A DNA stretch of 64,000 nt from contig NZ_VCRA01000001.1 of the NCBI RefSeq assembly GCF_005938385.1, positions 557,146-621,145 of the forward strand. The letters run 5' to 3'. Below are positions 58,901-64,000 of this stretch, piece by piece; positions within the stretch are counted from its first letter, which is position 1, and each line of letters starts with the position of its first letter. Below the pieces are notes generated by a model. It did not search any database. It was not told where the DNA came from and saw nothing but the letters and a program-made list of their open reading frames with translations. This stretch comes from Paenibacillus mesophilus. GTDB lineage: Bacteria; Bacillota; Bacilli; Paenibacillales; NBRC-103111. The position numbers and the translations under genes are program-made.

Positions 58901-61900
58901 CCGACCGGTTAGTCAAATGCCTCGATTCGACCGATTCGTCCGTCAAATGCTCCTGATGCACCGACGAAACCGCCAGCTTCTCCCCCGTCACGGCTCCATC
59001 GACCAGCTTGTCGGCGTCGACGGAATCGGCCGCCAGCTTATCGCCGGTGACGCTGCCGGCGCTATAGTGCTCGGTCCGGATCGCGCCCTGCCCCAAATGG
59101 TAGCCTTTGACCGCTCCGGCCTGCAGATGGTAGCCCCGCAGCGATTCCGCTTTAACGTGCTCGGTTCCTACACTTTCCGCCGCCAGCTTATCGGTTGTTA
59201 CCGAATGGGCCGCCAGCTTGCTTTCCGTGACCGCCCCGGCCTGCAGCTTAGCCGACGAGACCGCTTGATCCGTCAAGTGCTGCTCGGTTATCGCGAGCGG
59301 AGCCACATGGTTCGAATGAATCGATTCGTCGGCCAAATGCTCGGCTTTCACCGCGTACGCGCCGATTTTATTCGCCGTGACGGCTCCTTCCGCCAAATGC
59401 TCCTTCCCGACCGCGAGCGCGCCGATTTTGTCGCCGGTCACCGACGACGGGGCGATATGGTCCGTGCCGACCGCGCCGTATGCCAGCTTCTCTTCCGTAA
59501 CGGCGCCGTTTTGAAGCGCCTCTGTCGTTACGGCGCCTTCTTGCAGATGTTCGGCGCCGACCGAAGCTTCCGCCAGCTGCTCGGCTCCGACGCTGCCCTC
59601 GGTCAAATGACGGGTCGCAACCGCTCCTTCCGCCAGCTTCAAGGACGTGACCGATTCGTTCGCCAGCTTCTCTGTCGTCACGCCGCCGTTCGCCAGCTTC
59701 TCGGCCGTCACCGCTCCCTCCGTCAGCTTCTCGCCGGAGACGCTCGCGGCGGCAAGGTGCTCTGCCGTGACGCTGTCCGCAGCGAGCTGCTTCGACGTGA
59801 CCGATCGGCGCTGCAGCTTCGTGCCGGCGATACTTCCGTCGTCCAGCCGGCCGGCGATCCATTCGACGTTGTTGATATGCTCGCCTTGAATCGCGCCTTT
59901 TCCGATATGGTAGCTTTGAATCGTTTCTCGCCGAATATGGCGGCTCTCGATGCTATCCGCAGCCAGCAAGGCACCGGTTAAGGAACCGGGTACCAGCTTC
60001 TCGGCCGTAACGGCCCCGTTTGCGAGCTTATCTTCGGTTACGCTGCCGTCGGCCAGCTTCTCTTCGGTCACCGATTCCGAAGCGAGCTTCTCGGAGGTGA
60101 CGGCTTCGGCGGCCAGCTTGCTGCCCGTTACCGCCTCGTCCTGCAGCATCGTCGTGGCGATGGCGCCGTCTTGAATGTGCTCTTCGGCGATCGATTGGTC
60201 GGCCAGATGGCGGGATTCGACCGATTCGTTCGACAGGTGCTCTTTGCCTACCGATGCGATCGACAATTTGTCGCCCGTTACGGCTCCGTCCATCAGCTGC
60301 TCGGTGCCGACCGTGCCTTCCGCCAGCTTGTCGCCGGTGATGCTGCCGTCACCGTAATGCTCGGTGCGGAGGGCGTCTTGCTCCAGATGGTGGCCTTTGA
60401 CCGCCCCGGTCTGCAGATGGTAGCCCCGAATCGATTCGGCCATCACGTGCTCGCCCCGGACGCTTTCCGCCGCCAGCTTCTCGGCCGTTACCGAGTCGGC
60501 CGCCAGCTTGCTTTCCGTTACGGCGCCGGCTTGCAGCTTGGCGGCCGATACGGCCTGATCCTTCAAGTGCTGCTCGGCGACCGTCAGAGGAGCCACATGC
60601 CCGGATTGGACCGAAGCATCGGACAAATGCTCGGCTTTCACCGCGCCGAATCCGATTTTATCCGCCGTCACGGCACCCGATGCCAAATGCTCCTTCCCGA
60701 CGGAGGACGGCTTGATTTTGTCGCCGTCCACGCTTTCCCGGGTCAAATGTCCGTTCGAGACGGAGCCCGCCTCCAGATGGTTCGACCGGATCGTGCCCGA
60801 CTTCAGATGATAGCCCTGGATCGTTTCGTGCTGGATGTGTATGCCTGCTACCGATTCAAGCGCCAGCTTGTCGCCGGTTACCGACGCCGGAGCGATTCGA
60901 TCCGTGCTTACCGCTCCGTTCGCGAGCTTCTCCTCCGTAACCGCGCTTTCTTGCAGCGCATCGGTCGATACCGCCTGTTCGCGCAAATGCTCGGGTCCGA
61001 CCGAATATCCGGCCAACTGCGCCGAGCCGATGCTGTTATCCGCCAGATGGCGTGTCATGACCGAGCCTTCCGTCAAATGCGCCGGACCTATGCTGCCTTC
61101 CGTCAGATGCCGGGAAACGATCGCCCCGTCCGCCAAATGTTTGCCGGCTACGCTTCCATTGGCCAAATGATACGCCCCGACCGCTCCGGCGGCCAAGTGA
61201 TGCTCGCCGATGGCACTACCCGCCACATGCAGCCCCGTTACCGCACCTGGAATAATATGGGCCGATCCGACGCTGCCATCCGCGAGCGAAGCCGACGACA
61301 CCGCGCCGGGCTGAATATGCCGCGTTTCGACCGAGCCGGCTGCAAGCCGCCTGCCGTCGACGCTGCCCGCCGCGAGCTTCCCGGTCGTCACCGCCCCGTC
61401 GGCCAGCTTCGCTTCCGTAACGGAACCGTCGCTGATCGTCTTCGCGACAACGGCATTTTCGCGCAGCTGCTCGGTGCCTACCGACTCCTCGGCCAAATGC
61501 TCGCTTTGGACCGCTCCGGCTGCCAAATGCTCCGAAATGATCGAGCCCGCCGCCAAATGCGCGGTCCGCACGGCGCCCGCCGCCAGCTTCGACGACGTGA
61601 CGCCCGCATCCGCCAGCTTCGACGACGTCACGGCCAAATCCGTCAGCTTATCGGTCGATACCGCCTCGGGGGCCATTTTGGAAGTCGTAATCGCATGATC
61701 GACAACATGGTGCGTATAGACCGTTCCTTGCACCAGATGGTTGCGCGTAATCGAGCCGAGCGCGATTTTGTTCCATGTAATCGAATAATCCTGCACCGAT
61801 TCGGTGGCGACCGCATTTTTGCGCAGATGCTCGGTGCCGATCGCCCCCGGGCTCACGTGCCGGGATTCGATGGCGCCATCGGCCAGCAGCTCCGAGGTGA

Positions 61901-63485
61901 CCGCTCCGTCGGCCAAATGCTCGGCGTTCACCGTGCCGGCTGCAAGCTTAGTCGACGTCACCGCCCCGTCGGCCAGCTTCGCTTCCGTCACGGCGCCGTC
62001 CATCAGCTTCGAGGTTACCACACTGCGCGGCGCCAGCTCGTTTTCGCCGACCGACTCCGTCTCAATTTCGGAGGTGCTGACCGCGCCCGGCGCCAGATGC
62101 CGCCTTTCTACCGCCCGATCGGCGATTTTTCGGGCCGTCACCGCCGCGTCCGCCAGCTTTGGCGTCGTGACCGCGCTGTTCGCCAGCTTCGCTTCCGTAG
62201 CGGCTCCGTCCTGCAGTTGCTCGGCGTTTACCGATTTGGGAGCCAGCTTTGGCGTCGTGACCGCGGCGACTGCCAGATGGATATCCCGTACGGACGCTGA
62301 CGCCAGATGCGACGATTGGACCGACTGCGGGAGCAGCTGCTGCGATCCTACGGATTCGGAGGCCAGCTTCTCGGCGGTTACCGCCTGAGACGCCAGATGA
62401 GCGGTTTCGATCGCTTCCGCGGACAGATGTTCCGTGCGGACGCTGTTTGCCGATAAATGTTCCGCGGCCACCGTCCCAGCCGCTAAATGCTCCCCCATAA
62501 CCGCAGCTTTCTGCAAGTGGACGGAGCCTATGCTCGCTTCGGCGAGCTTCTCCGCCGTCACGCTTCCCTCCCGCAGCTTCTCGGTCAGTACGGCGCCGTC
62601 GGCGATTTTGGCCGAGTTGACCGCGCCGTTCGCCAAATTGATCGACAGGATCGCTCCGCTCTTGATTTTCTCGCTGACGATCGCCTGATCCTGAATGAGA
62701 TCGGTCGATATGCTCTGGGGGTGCAGATGCTTGGCGACAATCGAGCCTTCGGCGATTTTCATCGAATCGATCGTCTTATCGGCCAGCTTCTCCGACGTGA
62801 TGCTGTTGTCGATCAGCTTGTCACCGCCGATCGACTTCGCCTTCAGCTTCTTGCCGGAAATCGTCCCTTGGACGATATGTTTATCCTCGATCGATGCCGG
62901 GGCGATTTTGCCCGAGGTGACGCTGCCTTCCGCCAGCTTCGCGTTGTCGACCGCGTAGTCGGCGAGCGAATCGCGGCCGATCGAGCCGGGTTTGATTTTC
63001 GTGCCGTCTATCGCGCGATTGGCGATTTTCTCGTTCGTCACGGCCTCGTCGACGATGTCGTCCGTATACACGACCGCCACATTCTCGTGCTGCGCCCGCT
63101 CGAACAGCAGCAGGACGGGGGAAATGTCCGACGGCTCCGCGAACACTTCGACTTGCTCGACGGGAGCGGTGCGCGAGCTTTGACTTGGCGACGGCTCCAA
63201 TTGCTCGAGCTCTTCCTCGTACGCCTCCTCGGCCGCCGGGGGCGCCTCCGGTACAAGAACGGAAGCGACGGCAGCCTGCTCCTCCGGCGGTTCCCCGCCC
63301 GCCGATTTCTTGGCGGCCGGCTCGCTTTCGTTTTTGACCGTCTCCGGGACATTCGGTTTTCTACGCGGCGTTTTCGTTCCCTTATCGTCGTCCAGCCAGT
63401 TCAGCTCATTCGTGTTCGCGTTGTAGATTCTTTGACCGGATTGTTTACCGCGTCTCGAACCTTCGCTTGATCTGTTCTTTTTCAT
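55938..63485 (-). CDS. Giant decapeptide-repeat surface protein with WIAG-like tail
   Basis: 2515 residues from the ATG six bases after AAGGTG. Residues 1-140 are a basic then acidic, Pro/Glu-rich head (YNANTNELNWLDDD). From about residue 144 the chain consists of ten-residue units of the form G-S/A-V-T-x-x-K/H-L-A-x, more than 200 in total, rich in Thr and Ser. The last 95 residues form a distinct domain (FGSVAFQFAVHAETVGIEITF, then TVNWIAIGAKA). This layout matches Paenibacillus proteins annotated with a WIAG-tail domain. There is no signal peptide, as in many spore-surface proteins made by the mother cell. It is a likely glycan acceptor (inference). Confidence 0.88.
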   Translation of the reverse strand: MKKNRSSEGSRRGKQSGQRIYNANTNELNWLDDDKGTKTPRRKPNVPETVKNESEPAAKKSAGGEPPEEQAAVASVLVPEAPPAAEEAYEEELEQLEPSPSQSSRTAPVEQVEVFAEPSDISPVLLLFERAQHENVAVVYTDDIVDEAVTNEKIANRAIDGTKIKPGSIGRDSLADYAVDNAKLAEGSVTSGKIAPASIEDKHIVQGTISGKKLKAKSIGGDKLIDNSITSEKLADKTIDSMKIAEGSIVAKHLHPQSISTDLIQDQAIVSEKIKSGAILSINLANGAVNSAKIADGAVLTEKLREGSVTAEKLAEASIGSVHLQKAAVMGEHLAAGTVAAEHLSANSVRTEHLSAEAIETAHLASQAVTAEKLASESVGSQQLLPQSVQSSHLASASVRDIHLAVAAVTTPKLAPKSVNAEQLQDGAATEAKLANSAVTTPKLADAAVTARKIADRAVERRHLAPGAVSTSEIETESVGENELAPRSVVTSKLMDGAVTEAKLADGAVTSTKLAAGTVNAEHLADGAVTSELLADGAIESRHVSPGAIGTEHLRKNAVATESVQDYSITWNKIALGSITRNHLVQGTVYTHHVVDHAITTSKMAPEAVSTDKLTDLAVTSSKLADAGVTSSKLAAGAVRTAHLAAGSIISEHLAAGAVQSEHLAEESVGTEQLRENAVVAKTISDGSVTEAKLADGAVTTGKLAAGSVDGRRLAAGSVETRHIQPGAVSSASLADGSVGSAHIIPGAVTGLHVAGSAIGEHHLAAGAVGAYHLANGSVAGKHLADGAIVSRHLTEGSIGPAHLTEGSVMTRHLADNSIGSAQLAGYSVGPEHLREQAVSTDALQESAVTEEKLANGAVSTDRIAPASVTGDKLALESVAGIHIQHETIQGYHLKSGTIRSNHLEAGSVSNGHLTRESVDGDKIKPSSVGKEHLASGAVTADKIGFGAVKAEHLSDASVQSGHVAPLTVAEQHLKDQAVSAAKLQAGAVTESKLAADSVTAEKLAAESVRGEHVMAESIRGYHLQTGAVKGHHLEQDALRTEHYGDGSITGDKLAEGTVGTEQLMDGAVTGDKLSIASVGKEHLSNESVESRHLADQSIAEEHIQDGAIATTMLQDEAVTGSKLAAEAVTSEKLASESVTEEKLADGSVTEDKLANGAVTAEKLVPGSLTGALLAADSIESRHIRRETIQSYHIGKGAIQGEHINNVEWIAGRLDDGSIAGTKLQRRSVTSKQLAADSVTAEHLAAASVSGEKLTEGAVTAEKLANGGVTTEKLANESVTSLKLAEGAVATRHLTEGSVGAEQLAEASVGAEHLQEGAVTTEALQNGAVTEEKLAYGAVGTDHIAPSSVTGDKIGALAVGKEHLAEGAVTANKIGAYAVKAEHLADESIHSNHVAPLAITEQHLTDQAVSSAKLQAGAVTESKLAAHSVTTDKLAAESVGTEHVKAESLRGYHLQAGAVKGYHLGQGAIRTEHYSAGSVTGDKLAADSVDADKLVDGAVTGEKLAVSSVHQEHLTDESVESRHLTNRSVAEKHIQERAVSTGMLQDEAVTGAKLAAGAVTPEKLAGGITSGKLADGAVTAEKLANGAVTGAAVAADSLESRHIRPETIQGFHIGKGAIGEEHLNDVEWIAYRLADGSIAGSKLQGGSVTTSQLSHESVTADQLSSGSVLNEKLAARAVTSDKLADGSVTAEKLADASVTGDKLASESVTGDKLAGGAVTGRAIAAESVQGVHIGPETIEGYHIGAGAIGEEHLSDIDWIADRLPDDSISGSKLQTGTVTSEQLAAGGVTSEKLADASVTGVKLANESVTAVKLAEGAVTRRAIAPESVEGIHIGPETIEGYHIGAGAIGEEHLSSVDWIADRLPDDSISGSKLQTGTVTSEQLAEGSVTAEQLTAGSVTGEKLASESVTADKLAAGAVTGLAIAAETIEGAHIGRETIQGYHIGAGVIGEEHLSSVDWIADRLTDDSISGSKLQTGTVTSEQLAAGSVTAEQLTSGSVTNEKLANESVTAEKLANGAVTGTAVAAESIQGYHIGAETIQGCHIGHGAIGEEHLSSVDWIADRLPDDSISGSKLQTGTVTSEQLAAGSVTAEQLTAGSVTVDKLANESVTAEKLANGAVTGTAVAAESIQGYHIGAETIQGHHVGRGAIGEEHLSGIDWIAHRLPDDSISGSKLQTGTVTTEQLAADSVTTEQLTAGSVTVDKLASESVTADKLAAGAVTGPAIAAETIEGAHISPETIQGCHIGIGAIGEEHLSSIDWIADRLPDDSISGNKLQTGTVTSEQLAAGSVTTKQLTDESVTSEKLAGRSVTSEKMASRSVTGAILASDSVEGIHIRPGTIQGHHIEPGSIQPHHLKGFVLPIDGGAPVPSSGSAPASGGELADGAVTGPKLADEAVTAAKLAPEAVRGEHVADGSITSGKLGFVPVQATAAAPAVLQQFGSVAFQFAVHAETVGIEITFEEPFANPGYVLVAMTNHTACYPVLRAQNERSAVIEIVRTKFTPEPSGTVNWIAIGAKA
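56701..58500 (-). repeat. Six 300-bp super-repeats inside the giant gene
   Basis: The block CGGTCGGCGATCCAATCGA and its variants recurs at 56701, 57001, 57301, 57601, 57901 and 58201, that is every 300 bp exactly. Each module encodes 100 residues (ten decapeptides), including VDWIADRLPDDSISG and SKLQTGTVTSEQL. Sequence between copies is highly similar, implying recent tandem amplification. Confidence 0.92.
58591..61100 (-). repeat. Two-copy large duplication (about 1.26 kb) inside the giant gene
   Basis: The CGGTACGCGATCCATTC-type block at 58591 recurs at 59848, 1257 nt later. Between them the order of units is the same in both segments: HYSAGS/HYGDGS, DKLVDG/EQLMDG, ESVESRHL, AEKHI/AEEHI and MLQDEAVTG. 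One copy lacks a single residue, so the period is 419 rather than 420 codons. More diverged than the 300-bp modules, hence an older event. Confidence 0.8.
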
Positions 63486-63519
63486 CCGGGTCACCTTTCT
63501 TCTCAGGGGTAGTCATCTG

Positions 63520-63548
63520 TAACATATGCGTTCACCCAGATAGAGGTC
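63520..63548 (-). promoter_or_regulatory. Candidate sigma-K promoter for the giant repeat gene
   Basis: On the minus strand GACC, 16 nt, CATATGTTA. The -10 box fits CATAnnnTA exactly and the -35 box has the required AC. It lies 34 nt upstream of the start codon. This is the best sigma-K match in the window. Confidence 0.55.
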
Positions 63549-63627
63549 ACAAATGCCCGGAGAAATTGACAGGGCCCATACCTTTCCGCCATTGCACCAT
63601 TTTTGTCCCGTACCTGCATATGACCAG

Positions 63628-63657
63628 AACCAAAACGCCCGGACGAGTCATAAACTG
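63628..63657 (+). promoter_or_regulatory. Candidate sigma-K promoter for the divergent repeat gene
   Basis: AACC, 17 nt, CATAAACTG matches mACm-N16/17-CATAnnnTA at all but the last position. It lies 35 nt before the ATG at 63693. Back-to-back with the giant gene's promoter in a 207-bp gap. Confidence 0.5.
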
Positions 63658-63692
63658 TACCATTGGCAAAGGAAAGGAGGAGTTCCATCTAT

Positions 63693-64000
63693 GCCTACGA
63701 TCAAAAACGTACCCAATCGGATGTATGAAATGTGGCTTGCGGACCGCAGCCCGGGTTTCTTCCCAGGCGGTCACAGCACGGCCGGCAGCCTCACCGGCGG
63801 TCACCGTACGAAGGGTCATCATTCCACCGGCGGCCATCGTACGAACGCCCGTCCTACCGGCGGACATCAGACCCCCGGCAGCTTGACCGGGGGCGCCAAC
63901 CGCCATGCAGGCAGCCTTACGGGAGGATTCCCGAATCGGAATATTACGGGGGGCATCCCGAACCGGAATATTACGAGCGGCAAACCGAACCGGAATATTA
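63693..64000 (+). CDS. Gly/Thr/His- and Asn-rich repeat protein, 5' part only
   Basis: An open frame of 102 codons runs to the window edge from an ATG eight bases after AAAGGAGGAG. The start MPTIKNVPNRMYEMW is followed by GGH-rich units (STGGHRTN, PTGGHQTP) and then exact nine-residue units TGGFPNRNI, TGGIPNRNI, TSGKPNRNI, encoded by 27-bp repeats. No signal peptide. It is not recognised; the composition suggests a structural spore-surface protein. Divergently arranged with the giant repeat gene, with matching sigma-K-like promoters. Confidence 0.72.

Noticed and set aside
55905..59981. Very long plus-strand open frame (over 1300 codons) opposite the giant gene
   Set aside because: It is the antisense shadow of the decapeptide repeats: the repeat period keeps stops out of the opposite frame. 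It has no ribosome-binding site and its Arg-rich composition is typical of reverse reading of GC-rich codons.
60171..62300. Second long plus-strand open frame (about 700 codons) opposite the giant gene
   Set aside because: Same reason: antisense of repeats, no start signal, no recognisable domain.

Overview
The window looks like a chromosomal segment of a high-G+C, endospore-forming Firmicute of the Paenibacillaceae (Paenibacillus/Cohnella type). The reasons are strong GGAGG-type ribosome-binding sites, frequent GTG and TTG starts, CgeB-like spore glycosyltransferases, a giant decapeptide-repeat protein ending in NWIAIGAKA, and several promoters matching the mother-cell sigma-K consensus. No rRNA, tRNA or CRISPR array was seen. 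Function calls rest on motifs read by eye; no database search was run.

Layout. (A) 1-4251, minus: a methyltransferase and four tandem GT4 paralogues, the last cut by the window edge. (B) 4477-13085, plus: nine tightly packed genes. They are two GT61 and two GT34-like transferases, a UDP-N,N'-diacetylbacillosamine-type trio (dehydratase, aminotransferase, acetyltransferase), a BKACE-family enzyme and a CgeB-like transferase. (C) 13185-19902, minus: a GT4-GT4-beta-domain fusion, galU, UDP-glucose dehydrogenase, UDP-glucuronate decarboxylase (UDP-xylose route) and a methyltransferase. (D) 20274-26041: a non-glycan island of small proteins, several with polybasic C-terminal tails, and three TPR-like paralogues, interrupted by mtnK. 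(E) 26050-30465, minus: a chorismate lyase-like protein, chorismate mutase/DAHP synthase and two PaaK-type adenylating enzymes, which suggests dedicated supply and activation of hydroxybenzoate.

(F) 30816-33005: a DUF4214 protein and two kinase-fold proteins. (G) 33077-41022: a GT4 with a very basic N-terminus, a GDP-fucose set (manC, gmd-like, fcl), a GT2, a second DUF4214 protein and a low-G+C sulfotransferase; palindromic repeats of about 65 bp separate these genes. (H) 41200-53543, minus: a 13-gene operon with three GT2 genes near its start, rmlA/C/D without rmlB, two SDR/oxidoreductase-type enzymes, two CgeB-like GTs, a GT-D, another GT2 and an 89-residue tag-only protein. (I) 53985-55869: an HTH regulator, a metallophosphoesterase and a clpP remnant. 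(J) 55938-63485, minus: a 2515-residue repeat protein, and divergent to it a second repeat protein that runs off the window.

How it may work together (inference). Regions A-C, G and H supply UDP-diNAcBac, UDP-xylose, GDP-fucose and dTDP-rhamnose-type donors plus about 18 glycosyltransferases, methylation and sulfation. The giant Ser/Thr-rich repeat protein is the best acceptor candidate, and the sigma-K-like promoters place expression in the late mother cell, so the product would be a spore-surface glycoprotein layer. The most unusual feature is an N-terminal leader shared by five consecutive proteins at 41200-46343: a GX3 array (Gly every fourth residue, usually preceded or followed by Tyr/Phe/Trp), with a polybasic stretch in most of them. 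One of these proteins consists of nothing but that leader.
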